Program-made: the position numbers and the translations under genes
Notes under the pieces: model-generated
Databases searched by the model: none
The model's input: only the letters and a program-made list of their open reading frames with translations
What the model was told of the DNA's origin: nothing
From: a bacterium
GTDB taxonomy: Bacteria; SZUA-79; Acidulodesulfobacterales; Acidulodesulfobacteraceae
Assembly: GCA_021813595.1 (NCBI GenBank)
Contig: JAKAKF010000095.1
Location: 1-5,729 of the forward strand
Length of the DNA stretch: 5,729 nucleotides
Reading direction: 5' to 3'
In this document: positions 1-5,546 of the stretch, piece after piece
Numbering within the stretch: the first letter of the stretch is position 1
Layout: every line of letters begins with the position of its first letter

Positions 1-775
1 TCTGACCGGAATACAATTTTCTTCCGACCATTTTTTTGGCATATTGTATGGGAATGCGTCTTTGTGCAGACTCTACGAAAACAATAAATCCTATTACTAA
101 AATCATTAATGCAAGTATTAAAATTAGCAGCATAATATTAATTTCGCCAAGCTGAACCATTTTAATAGTATTCATAAATGCGCCCGGTATTGCCGCAACT
201 ATTCCGGCAAATATAATCAATGAAATACCGTTGCCTATCCCGTGCTCCGATATCTCTTCGCCTATCCACATAACAAATATTGTGCCCGCCGTCAGAGCAA
301 TAACGGATATAATTAAAAAACTCATTCCCGGATGCATAACTACCGGGAGTCCGTCGGGGCTTCTCATAGCTTCGATTCCATAGCTTATTCCTATAGATTG
401 AAATAAAGAAAGCAATACCGTCCCATATCTCGTATATTGCATAAATTTCTTTCTTCCCGCTTCACCTTCTTTCTGCAATCTGTCAAGAGAAGGCACTACC
501 ATGGGCAGCATCTGAAATATTATAGAAGAACTTATATAAGGCATAATACCAAGAGAAAAAATAGAAAAACGTGCTAACGCTCCCCCTGTAAACATATTAA
601 AAAGCCCGAATAAATTGCTGTTAGATGCGTTAAAAAACTGGGACAAAGCTACAGGGTTGACGCCCGGAGTCGTAATATGAACCCCTATCCTGAACACTAT
701 GAACATCAAAAGAGTATAAAGTATTCTATTGCGCAGTTCAGGTATTTTTCCTAAATTTTCAAAACTTTGAGCCAT
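1..775 (-). CDS. secY: Protein translocase subunit SecY, N-terminal part (cut by window edge)
   Basis: SecY is the channel subunit of the SecYEG translocon in the inner membrane; it passes unfolded proteins across the membrane and inserts membrane proteins. The frame is open from the ATG at 775 to the window edge, giving 258 codons of a family usually about 430 long. The N-terminus begins MAQSFENLGKIPELRNRILY, followed by a first membrane segment at about residues 18-34. The stretch at about residues 63-95 (TGGALARFSIFSLGIMPYIS and the following SSIIFQMLP) is the conserved plug and second-helix region. GIGNGISLIIFAGI (about 179-192) and ESAQRRIPIQYAKK (about 235-248) are further SecY hallmarks, the last in the cytoplasmic loop that contacts ribosome or SecA. 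The start lies 5 bases after the rplO stop, with a TAAGGA ribosome binding site inside the rplO end. It is the usual last spc-operon gene. No frameshift is seen. Confidence 0.97.
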   Translation of the reverse strand, partial: MAQSFENLGKIPELRNRILYTLLMFIVFRIGVHITTPGVNPVALSQFFNASNSNLFGLFNMFTGGALARFSIFSLGIMPYISSSIIFQMLPMVVPSLDRLQKEGEAGRKKFMQYTRYGTVLLSLFQSIGISYGIEAMRSPDGLPVVMHPGMSFLIISVIALTAGTIFVMWIGEEISEHGIGNGISLIIFAGIVAAIPGAFMNTIKMVQLGEINIMLLILILALMILVIGFIVFVESAQRRIPIQYAKKMVGRKLYSGQ

Positions 776-780
776 TATTG

Positions 781-1215
781 TTATATTATCCTTACGGTTC
801 CGCCGCTTTTTTCTATTTTTTCCTTTGCATTTTTAGAAATCTTATCGCAAACCACATTAATCTTGCGGCTAATTTCTCCCGAACCCAATAGTTTATATTT
901 ATTTTCGCTTTTTTTTAGTATTCCGATTTCTTTTAAAATATTAATATCTATATTATCGCTTTTTATATTTTCAATAGCGGTAAAATTTACGATGGCAATC
1001 TCTTCTCTAAGCGGGTTATTAAAACCCCTCTTAGGAACTCTTCTGCTGTAAGGCATCTGACCGCCTTCGAAACCGGGTCTAACTCCGCCTCCCGCTCTTG
1101 CATTCTGTCCTTTATTTCCTTTGCCTGAAGTCTGTCCGTGACCTGAACCCGAACCTCTTCCCAGCCTTTTTTTATTCTTATTATTATGCCTTCCGAATTC
1201 GCTTAAATTAACCAT
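781..1215 (-). CDS. rplO: 50S ribosomal protein L15 (uL15)
   Basis: L15 is a late-assembly protein of the 50S subunit whose extended basic N-terminal arm threads into 23S rRNA. The 144-residue product matches the usual family length. The glycine- and basic-rich arm is clear: KRLGRGSGSGHGQTSGKG at about residues 16-33, then GGGVRPGFEGGQMPYSRRVP (42-61) and KRGFNNP. The C-terminal globular part carries the L15 signature region from YKLLGSGEIS to EKSGG (about 107-139). The N-terminus before the arm (MVNLSEFGRHNNKN) lacks the common LKPAPGS-type opening and is a few residues shorter. The ATG at 1215 is preceded by AGAGGA about 10 bases upstream. It follows rpsE directly, where most bacteria place rpmD, and is followed 5 bases later by secY. 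Confidence 0.98.
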   Translation of the reverse strand: MVNLSEFGRHNNKNKKRLGRGSGSGHGQTSGKGNKGQNARAGGGVRPGFEGGQMPYSRRVPKRGFNNPLREEIAIVNFTAIENIKSDNIDINILKEIGILKKSENKYKLLGSGEISRKINVVCDKISKNAKEKIEKSGGTVRII

Positions 1216-1253
1216 TTAATTGTCTTCCTCTTTACTCATTCTATAATATTTAT
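1216..1253 (-). other. rpsE-rplO spacer at the usual rpmD site
   Basis: In the common spc operon order, rpmD (L30, about 60 codons) sits between rpsE and rplO. Here only 38 bases separate the rpsE stop from the rplO ATG, too little for L30. The spacer holds the rplO ribosome binding site (AGAGGA) and a 7-codon open frame, ATG at 1239 to TAA at 1216, reading MSKEEDN and ending immediately before the rplO ATG. The short frame is probably chance, because its middle is simply the purine-rich ribosome binding site. Confidence 0.8.
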
Positions 1254-1739
1254 TTATGATTTTTTTCTTCTTTTCTCTAACTCCCCTTTATAAAAAAAGG
1301 AAGAAATGCATTTTAAAGTCGCATTTGCTACATTATGCGGGTTTGAAGAACCGATAGACTTAGCATAAACGTTTCTTACCCCTGAAAGTTCAAAAATTGC
1401 TCTCATAGCTCCACCAGCAATTATTCCGGTTCCTTCGGGGGCGGGCTTCATGAATACGTATCCGGCTCCGCTCTTTCCATATTGCTCATGAGGAATTGAA
1501 TTTTTATGAACTTTGACTCTTATTAAATTTTTCTTTGCCTGTTCGGTTCCTTTTCTAATTGCCTCCGGCACTTCTTTGGCTTTTCCAAGACCAATTCCAA
1601 CAAAATTTGCATCAGGATCTCCAGCCACTACCAATGCCGAAAAACCGAAGCGCCTTCCGCCCTTAACTACCTTTGCAACTCTTGAAATATGGATAACTTT
1701 ATCCTTAATATTTAAATCTTCAACGCTTAATTTCTCCAA
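1254..1739 (-). CDS. rpsE: 30S ribosomal protein S5 (uS5), TTG start
   Basis: S5 sits on the 30S subunit near the mRNA entry side and contributes to decoding accuracy and helicase activity. The N-terminal double-stranded RNA-binding domain is seen in [19 protein letters not shown] (about residues 23-41). The C-terminal domain is seen in [20 protein letters not shown] (99-118) and [20 protein letters not shown] (120-139). No ATG or GTG start is available before the conserved core. The longest frame opens at a TTG at 1751, but that codon overlaps a strong GGAGG (1745-1749), which lies 5 bases before a second in-frame TTG at 1739. I therefore start at 1739, giving 161 residues, close to the family norm of about 166. 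The alternative at 1751 (165 residues) has no ribosome binding site in front of it. The stop of rplR is 23 bases upstream of the chosen start. Confidence 0.95.
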   Translation of the reverse strand: MEKLSVEDLNIKDKVIHISRVAKVVKGGRRFGFSALVVAGDPDANFVGIGLGKAKEVPEAIRKGTEQAKKNLIRVKVHKNSIPHEQYGKSGAGYVFMKPAPEGTGIIAGGAMRAIFELSGVRNVYAKSIGSSNPHNVANATLKCISSFFYKGELEKRRKKS

Positions 1740-1744
1740 ATTAT

Positions 1745-1749
1745 CCTCC
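1745..1749 (-). promoter_or_regulatory. Ribosome binding site deciding the rpsE start
   Basis: On the coding strand the sequence reads TTGGAGGATAATTTGGAG. The GGAGG is a near-perfect complement to the 16S rRNA 3' end and is followed by a 5-base spacer (ATAAT) and TTG at 1739. Since GGAGG overlaps the upstream TTG at 1751, that codon cannot use it. The site supports the shorter S5 reading. Confidence 0.8.
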
Positions 1750-1762
1750 AATATTCAAATAT

Positions 1763-2119
1763 CTAAAAATTTAACCCGTTTTCTCTTGCGGCATCGGCTA
1801 ATGCCTTAACCCTTCCGTGATAAATATATCCATTCCTGTCAAATGCAACATCTATTATGGACTTTTGCTTGCATAATTCAGCAATTTCCTTCCCGACTAT
1901 TTTAGCGGCATCTACATTTCCTCTATGCCCTTTAATCTTAGCTTGCATATCCTTAGAAAGAGAGGACGCCTGTGCGAGAACATTATTGTCGGAAGAAAAA
2001 ACCTGAACATAAATATTATTTAAACTTTTAAACACGCACAAACGTGGTTTAATGTTATTTTTCATAACTTTTTTGATATGTGCCTTTCTTCTCAATCTCT
2101 TTTCGATTTTATCTTTCAT
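1763..2119 (-). CDS. rplR: 50S ribosomal protein L18 (uL18)
   Basis: L18 binds 5S rRNA and, with L5, anchors it in the central protuberance of the 50S subunit. The 118-residue product has the family's usual length. The basic N-terminal tail RLRRKAHIKKVMKNN (about residues 8-22) is followed by PRLCVFKSLNNIYVQVFS, the first strands of the L18 fold. The conserved end includes NVDAAKIVGKEIAELCKQK, then VAFDRNGYIYHGRVKALADA and AARENGL. The start is ATG at 2119, with GAGG 7 bases upstream. It lies 35 bases after the rplF stop and is followed 11 bases after its TAG stop by the longest possible rpsE frame (23 bases to the preferred start). Nothing is truncated. Confidence 0.98.
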   Translation of the reverse strand: MKDKIEKRLRRKAHIKKVMKNNIKPRLCVFKSLNNIYVQVFSSDNNVLAQASSLSKDMQAKIKGHRGNVDAAKIVGKEIAELCKQKSIIDVAFDRNGYIYHGRVKALADAARENGLNF

Positions 2120-2154
2120 TATCCAACCTCTTTTTGGAACAGTCTTAATTTATT

Positions 2155-2694
2155 TTATTTTCCTGATGCTTTACCGACTTTTCGTTTTATAACTTCGTCT
2201 GAATATTTAATGCCTTTGCCTTTATAAGGCTCGGGTTTCTTTAATTCCCTTATCTGAGAAGCGACAAGTCCGACCAGCTCCTTATCGAATCCGGTAATTT
2301 TTAATAAAGTATTTTTTTCGACCGCTATTTTTATCCCTTTAGGAATTATAAAATTTACCTGATGCGAAAAACCTAAATTTAAAACCAGATTCTCATTCTT
2401 TACTTCTGCCCTATATCCTACGCCTATAATCTCAAGGTCTTTCGAGAATCCCTTTACAACGCCGAATATTGCGTTTGCTATTATAGTTCTAGTTAATCCG
2501 GTAAATTTCTCAAAATTTGCATCATCGTCCTTTAATTTAACCGAGACTGAGGATTCATTGATATCTAAAGCTATCCCTTCTGGAATTTTCTTAGAAATTT
2601 TACCGAGAGGTCCTGAAGAAGTTAAGATATCGCCTTTTAACTCCACTTTGACGTCTTTAGGAATTTCAATAATTTTTTTACCTATTCTAGACAT
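2155..2694 (-). CDS. rplF: 50S ribosomal protein L6 (uL6)
   Basis: L6 sits at the base of the L7/L12 stalk near the sarcin-ricin loop, beside the landing site of translation factors. The protein has 179 residues, the normal length for two tandem L6 domains. The first domain begins MSRIGKKIIEIPKDVKV and includes SSGPLGKISKKIP (about 26-38). The second carries GVGYRAEVKNENLVLNLGFS (91-110) and the family signature PEPYKGKGIKYSDE near the C-terminus (about 154-167), followed by a basic tail RKVGKASGK. The start is ATG at 2694, with AAAGG about 10 bases upstream in the 26-base spacer after rpsH. Confidence 0.98.
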   Translation of the reverse strand: MSRIGKKIIEIPKDVKVELKGDILTSSGPLGKISKKIPEGIALDINESSVSVKLKDDDANFEKFTGLTRTIIANAIFGVVKGFSKDLEIIGVGYRAEVKNENLVLNLGFSHQVNFIIPKGIKIAVEKNTLLKITGFDKELVGLVASQIRELKKPEPYKGKGIKYSDEVIKRKVGKASGK

Positions 2695-2720
2695 TTTATC
2701 GATACCTTTTTATTAGATTA

Positions 2721-3119
2721 TTAAAATACTTTTAAGAGTGAAAGCCCGCCTACTTTTTTTTCTTTACATTCAACATCCGAAAGAATTCCTGAAGAAGTTG
2801 AAAATATCTCTATGCCCAATCCATTTTTATATACTCTGATGTCTTTAGCTTTTTTATAAAATCTTATTCCGGGTGTACTTGTAGTTTTCATATCAATAAC
2901 CGTAGGTTTTTTGCTTTCATAATAAGCCAGCTTTATACTGATATTTTTATTTGAAACTACATCGGCATTTTCAACGGAGTAATCTTCTATGAACCCTTCT
3001 CTTTTTAATATTTCGCATATATTTTCTTTTAAACCCGAATACGGCATATTAACTTTTTCTTTGCCTGCTTTATATGCATTTTTTATTCTGACTATCATAT
3101 CTGAAATCGGGTAGGTCAT
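2721..3119 (-). CDS. rpsH: 30S ribosomal protein S8 (uS8)
   Basis: S8 binds helix 21 of 16S rRNA, is needed for assembly of the central domain, and in Escherichia coli represses the spc operon. The 132-residue product starts MTYPISDMIVRIKNAYKAGK, a canonical S8 opening, with MPYSGLKENICEILKREGFI (about 25-44) following. The C-terminal rRNA-binding part has NGLGIEIFSTSSGILSD (about 99-115) and KKVGGLSLLKVF. This part is slightly divergent: the common SKPG before RVY is STPGIRFY here, and the usual aromatic end resembling CYVW is replaced by LLKVF. The ATG at 3119 has GAGAGGA about 11 bases upstream. That site can be paired in an RNA hairpin within the 69-base leader after rpsN, described separately. 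Confidence 0.97.
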   Translation of the reverse strand: MTYPISDMIVRIKNAYKAGKEKVNMPYSGLKENICEILKREGFIEDYSVENADVVSNKNISIKLAYYESKKPTVIDMKTTSTPGIRFYKKAKDIRVYKNGLGIEIFSTSSGILSDVECKEKKVGGLSLLKVF

Positions 3120-3131
3120 TTTCTCTTTTTT

Positions 3132-3171
3132 CCTCTCTTAAAATAGAGGGGCAGATTTGAAATCTGTCCCC
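3132..3171 (-). promoter_or_regulatory. Two overlapping hairpins in the rpsN-rpsH spacer
   Basis: On the mRNA strand, the first inverted repeat (3148-3171) pairs GGGG+CAGAU with AUCUG+CCCC around a UUCAA loop: nine base pairs with one bulged A. The second (3132-3149) pairs CCUCU with AGAGG around an 8-base loop, and its 3' arm is the GAGAGG ribosome binding site of rpsH. The two share bases 3148-3149, so they compete. There is no U-run after the first hairpin, so a Rho-independent terminator is unlikely. The pairing is seen directly; a regulatory role is inferred. Confidence 0.45.
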
Positions 3172-3188
3172 GAAAATTATTTTATTAT

Positions 3189-3374
3189 TTACCAGCTAGA
3201 TTTGGTAACGCCGGGAATCAATCCTTTGCTTGAATATGTCCTGAAACAAATTCTGCACATATCGAATTTTCTGTAATAGCCTCTGGGCCTTCCGCATATC
3301 GGACATCTGTTATGCGTTCTCACTTTAAATTTGGGCGTCCTTCCTGCTTTTATAATCATAGATTTTTTTGCCAT
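3189..3374 (-). CDS. rpsN: 30S ribosomal protein S14, zinc-binding type (uS14)
   Basis: S14 binds the 3' major domain (head) of 16S rRNA in the 30S subunit, next to S3 and S10. At 61 residues it is the short form, against about 100 for the zinc-free form found in enterobacteria. Four cysteines in two CxxC pairs (C24, C27, C40, C43) form the zinc site: [16 protein letters not shown], then [13 protein letters not shown]. The C-terminus [11 protein letters not shown] is typical. The ATG at 3374 is preceded by AGGAG, which overlaps the TAG stop of rplE; the gap is 12 bases. It is followed by the longest spacer in the window, 69 bases, before rpsH. Some annotators use rpsZ or rpsN1 for this form. 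Confidence 0.98.
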   Translation of the reverse strand: MAKKSMIIKAGRTPKFKVRTHNRCPICGRPRGYYRKFDMCRICFRTYSSKGLIPGVTKSSW

Positions 3375-3386
3375 ATATCGTATCTC

Positions 3387-3929
3387 CTAGTTTCTAAACG
3401 GAAAATTAAAACTTTTTAAAAGTTTATATCCGTCTTCATTATTTTTTGCAGAAGTAACAATAGTTATATTCATTCCTTTAATTTTTTCTATAAGTTCATA
3501 GCTGATTTCCGGGAATATAACCTGTTCCTTAACCCCCAGAGTATAATTACCGCGGCCGTCGAATGCTTTTTTTGAAATGCCTTTAAAATCCCTTACTCTC
3601 GGAAGCGATATATTGATAAGTTTATCAATGAAATCATACATTCTATCGCTTCTTAAAGTAACAAAACAGCCGATTTCCTGATTTTCTTTTAATTTAAACG
3701 CGGCGATAGACTTTTTTGCTTTCGAGACTACCGGTTTTTGACCGGCAATTTTACTCAGTTCCGCAACCGATTGTTCGATTATTTTTGAATTAGAAGTTGC
3801 CTCCCCGAGACCCATATTGATAACTATCTTTTCCAATCTAGGTATCTGGTTTATGTTCTTATAGCCGGTTTCTTTGAATAATCTCGGCACGACTTCATTT
3901 TTATAAAATTCTTTATATCTTGACGACAA
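3387..3929 (-). CDS. rplE: 50S ribosomal protein L5 (uL5), TTG start
   Basis: L5 binds 5S rRNA and contacts the P-site tRNA from the central protuberance of the 50S subunit. The product of 180 residues matches the family length. Recognisable blocks are [14 protein letters not shown] (about residues 31-44), [20 protein letters not shown] (63-82), then [20 protein letters not shown] (109-128) and [12 protein letters not shown] (131-142). It ends [12 protein letters not shown], against the common LLxxFGMPF. The initiation codon is TTG at 3929: a TGA stands in frame two codons upstream, and the next ATG falls inside the conserved core. GGAGGA at 3937-3942 lies 7 bases before this TTG. It lies 17 bases after the rplX stop and 12 before rpsN. 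Confidence 0.97.
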   Translation of the reverse strand: MSSRYKEFYKNEVVPRLFKETGYKNINQIPRLEKIVINMGLGEATSNSKIIEQSVAELSKIAGQKPVVSKAKKSIAAFKLKENQEIGCFVTLRSDRMYDFIDKLINISLPRVRDFKGISKKAFDGRGNYTLGVKEQVIFPEISYELIEKIKGMNITIVTSAKNNEDGYKLLKSFNFPFRN

Positions 3930-3936
3930 TTTTCAA

Positions 3937-3942
3937 TCCTCC
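3937..3942 (-). promoter_or_regulatory. Ribosome binding site for the TTG start of rplE
   Basis: The coding strand reads TTTTGGAGGATTGAAAATTG. GGAGGA stands 7 bases before the TTG at 3929, ideal spacing. A nearer TTG at 3936 is out of frame, and an in-frame TGA excludes any start further upstream, so this site fixes the L5 start. Confidence 0.8.
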
Positions 3943-3946
3943 AAAA

Positions 3947-4261
3947 TTAAACTTCAGACCCACATTTTTTGCAAAGCCTTATTTTTTTTCCTTTATCATC
4001 CGTATTAATAGAAAATCTTACCGCTTTTTTGCATTTAGAACAATATAAAGCGACATTTGACATATTTACCGACGCTTCTTTATCTATTATGCCTCCGGGT
4101 TCCTGTGCGCTTCTAGGCTTAATATGCCTTTTTATCATATTTATCTTTTCGATATAGACCCGGTTTTTTTCTCTATCTACTTTGATAACCTTTCCTGATT
4201 TTCCTTTCTCTTTTCCAGCTAAAACCATTACGTTATCGTTCTTTTTTAATTTAATTGTCAT
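3947..4261 (-). CDS. rplX: 50S ribosomal protein L24 (uL24) with CxxC pairs
   Basis: L24 initiates 50S assembly by binding the 5' domain of 23S rRNA, and lies near the peptide exit tunnel. The KOW motif is clear at about residues 9-36 (DNVMVLAGKEKGKSGKVIKV), followed by NRVYIEKINMIKRHIKP and EPGGIIDKEASVNMSNVAL, all typical of the family. Length is 104 residues, as expected. The C-terminal part has two CxxC pairs, C74/C77 and C97/C100 (YCSKCKK and RLCKKCGSEV), a probable zinc site present in many but not all bacterial L24 proteins. The ATG at 4261 follows the rplN stop by a single base, and its ribosome binding site AGAGG lies within the rplN coding end, which suggests translational coupling. 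Confidence 0.98.
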   Translation of the reverse strand: MTIKLKKNDNVMVLAGKEKGKSGKVIKVDREKNRVYIEKINMIKRHIKPRSAQEPGGIIDKEASVNMSNVALYCSKCKKAVRFSINTDDKGKKIRLCKKCGSEV

Positions 4262-4262
4262 A

Positions 4263-4631
4263 TTATAGGACCTCTGGCGCTAATGATATAATTCTCATAA
4301 ATTTTTTTGCTCTCAATTCTCTTGCTACCGGACCAAAAATACGGGTGCCTATAGGTTCGTTCTGATTGTTTATCAATACTGCAGAATTATTATCGAATCT
4401 AATATAGCTTCCGTCCGGCCGCTTTACTTCTTTAACGGTTCTTACGATAACGGCTTTAGAAACGTCGCCTTTTTTTACTTTAGAATTCGGAATAGCTTCT
4501 TTTATAGAAACTACTATTATATCGCCTATACCGGCGTATTTCCTTTTAGAACCTCCAAGAACTTTAATACACATAAGCTTTTTTGCGCCGGAATTATCGG
4601 CGGATTTTAAAACCGTCTGCATTTGAATCAT
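4263..4631 (-). CDS. rplN: 50S ribosomal protein L14 (uL14)
   Basis: L14 lies on the subunit interface of the 50S particle, where it contacts 16S rRNA, and is the docking site of the silencing factor RsfS. The 122-residue product is the exact usual length. It starts [20 protein letters not shown], the canonical opening, so the first ATG (4631) is preferred over the one three codons later. [19 protein letters not shown] (about 70-88) and [20 protein letters not shown] (100-119) are family signatures. The ribosome binding site is the weakest in the window: only GGGG in TTGGGGCTATAACG before the ATG. The 43-base spacer after rpsQ is almost all A and T. Confidence 0.98.
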   Translation of the reverse strand: MIQMQTVLKSADNSGAKKLMCIKVLGGSKRKYAGIGDIIVVSIKEAIPNSKVKKGDVSKAVIVRTVKEVKRPDGSYIRFDNNSAVLINNQNEPIGTRIFGPVARELRAKKFMRIISLAPEVL

Positions 4632-4674
4632 CGTTATAGCCCCAAGTAATTAAATTATATTTAAGAAAATTTTA

Positions 4675-4905
4675 TTATAGAACTGCCTCGAGATTCCATC
4701 TTTTATCCTTAGATAATGGGCGGGTTTCAATAAATGAAACTTTATCTCCTACGTGCGCGATATTATTTTCGTCATGAATTTTAAATTTTTTAACTCTTTT
4801 TACATATTTTTTATAAACAGGATGCTTTACAATATCTGAAACTACAACCACTCTTGTTTTATTCATCTTGTCCGACGTCACGATGCCGGTTAATTTTTTT
4901 TTCAT
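4675..4905 (-). CDS. rpsQ: 30S ribosomal protein S17 (uS17)
   Basis: S17 is a primary 16S rRNA-binding protein of the 30S body (5' domain) with an OB fold. The product has 76 residues, slightly below the common 80-90. It reads KLTGIVTSDKMNKTRVVVVS near the N-terminus, KHPVYKKYVKRVKKFKIHDE in the middle (about residues 27-46), and GDKVSFIETRPLSKDKRW (53-70) near the end, which is the family hallmark. The start ATG at 4905 is followed by nine A residues (three AAA lysine codons). GGGAG lies 8 bases upstream, within the rpmC coding end, and only 2 bases separate rpmC and rpsQ, so the two are probably translationally coupled. Confidence 0.98.
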   Translation of the reverse strand: MKKKLTGIVTSDKMNKTRVVVVSDIVKHPVYKKYVKRVKKFKIHDENNIAHVGDKVSFIETRPLSKDKRWNLEAVL

Positions 4906-4907
4906 AA

Positions 4908-5102
4908 TTATATCTCCCGCTTCCTATTGTTTAAAATAGTTTTTATTCTCGCTATATACCTTTTTACCGCTTGAATTCTTTTAGGATTTTCAAGCGACCC
5001 TAATGATTTCTGAATCGTAAGATTAAATATTTCTTTTCTGAAATCAGATTCTTTAACTTTAAGCTCTTGATCGTTCATTGCATTTAATTCTGTAAATTTC
5101 AT
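4908..5102 (-). CDS. rpmC: 50S ribosomal protein L29 (uL29)
   Basis: L29 is a small two-helix protein at the peptide exit of the 50S subunit, next to L23, where it helps form the docking platform for SRP, trigger factor and SecY. At 64 residues it has the normal length. Features are ELNAMNDQELKVKESDFRKE near the N-terminus and the signature LENPKRIQAVKRYIARIKTI (about residues 37-56) in the second helix. The ATG at 5102 lies 4 bases after the rplP stop. GAGGAG, inside the rplP end, is about 12 bases upstream. It fits the standard rplP-rpmC-rpsQ order. Confidence 0.98.
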   Translation of the reverse strand: MKFTELNAMNDQELKVKESDFRKEIFNLTIQKSLGSLENPKRIQAVKRYIARIKTILNNRKREI

Positions 5103-5106
5103 ATAT

Positions 5107-5520
5107 TTAGAATTCTCCTCTCTCTATAAATATAGTCTTAAGCGGCAATTTATGAGATGCAAGCCTCAAAGCCTCCTGTGCAACTTCTTTTGGAATACCT
5201 TCCATTTCGTACAAAACTAATCCGGGTCTGGCTACGCATACCCATTCTTCTACCGATCCCTTTCCTTTTCCCATTCTTGTTTCGGCCGGTTTTTTTGTAA
5301 TAGGCTTATCGGGGAAAATTCTTATCCATACTTTACCGCCTCTTTTTACGAATCTGGTCATAGCAATTCTTGCAGCTTCTATTTGTCTGGCGGTTATATA
5401 ACCGCATTCTATTACCTTTAATCCAAAATCTCCAAACGCAAGAGTATTGCCGCGGGTAGCCTTACCTCTCATTCTACCCTTCATCTGCTTTCTATATTTT
5501 GTTTTAGCGGGCATTAACAT
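5107..5520 (-). CDS. rplP: 50S ribosomal protein L16 (uL16)
   Basis: L16 lies between the central protuberance and the A-site tRNA in the 50S subunit and is needed for peptidyl transfer. The product has 137 residues, the usual length. It opens [20 protein letters not shown], the classical start, so the ATG at 5520 is preferred over the ATG two codons on. Further hallmarks are [17 protein letters not shown] (about residues 40-56), [20 protein letters not shown] (61-80) and [14 protein letters not shown] (81-94). Arg82 corresponds by alignment to the Escherichia coli Arg81 that is hydroxylated by the YcfD oxygenase; whether this organism does so is unknown. The ribosome binding site AAAGGTG is 7 bases from the start, in the 26-base spacer after rpsC. 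Confidence 0.98.
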   Translation of the reverse strand: MLMPAKTKYRKQMKGRMRGKATRGNTLAFGDFGLKVIECGYITARQIEAARIAMTRFVKRGGKVWIRIFPDKPITKKPAETRMGKGKGSVEEWVCVARPGLVLYEMEGIPKEVAQEALRLASHKLPLKTIFIERGEF

Positions 5521-5546
5521 AATTATTCACCTTTCCTATTATTTAA

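Noticed and set aside
767..1051. Plus-strand open frame of 94 codons opposite rplO
   Set aside because: It is antisense to a certain L15 gene. Its hydrophobic, serine- and leucine-rich product is what the reverse of lysine-rich AT-rich coding yields, and no family is recognised.
1513..1809. Plus-strand open frame of 98 codons opposite rpsE and the rplR end
   Set aside because: It lies antisense to a certain S5 gene, spans a gene junction, and has no recognisable domain.
3148..3171. Rho-independent terminator between rpsN and rpsH
   Set aside because: The stem is GC-rich, but the following bases on the transcribed strand are UCUAUUUUAAG and not a U-run, and the operon continues. Attenuation is possible but unsupported.
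3969..4157. Plus-strand open frame of 62 codons opposite rplX
   Set aside because: It is a shadow of the L24 gene, with no recognisable product.
4654..4682. Internal promoter in the rpsQ-rplN spacer (TATAAT on the minus strand at 4654-4659)
   Set aside because: The -10 match is perfect but lies in an almost pure A/T stretch, and no fair -35 element stands about 17 bases upstream (TTCTAT).
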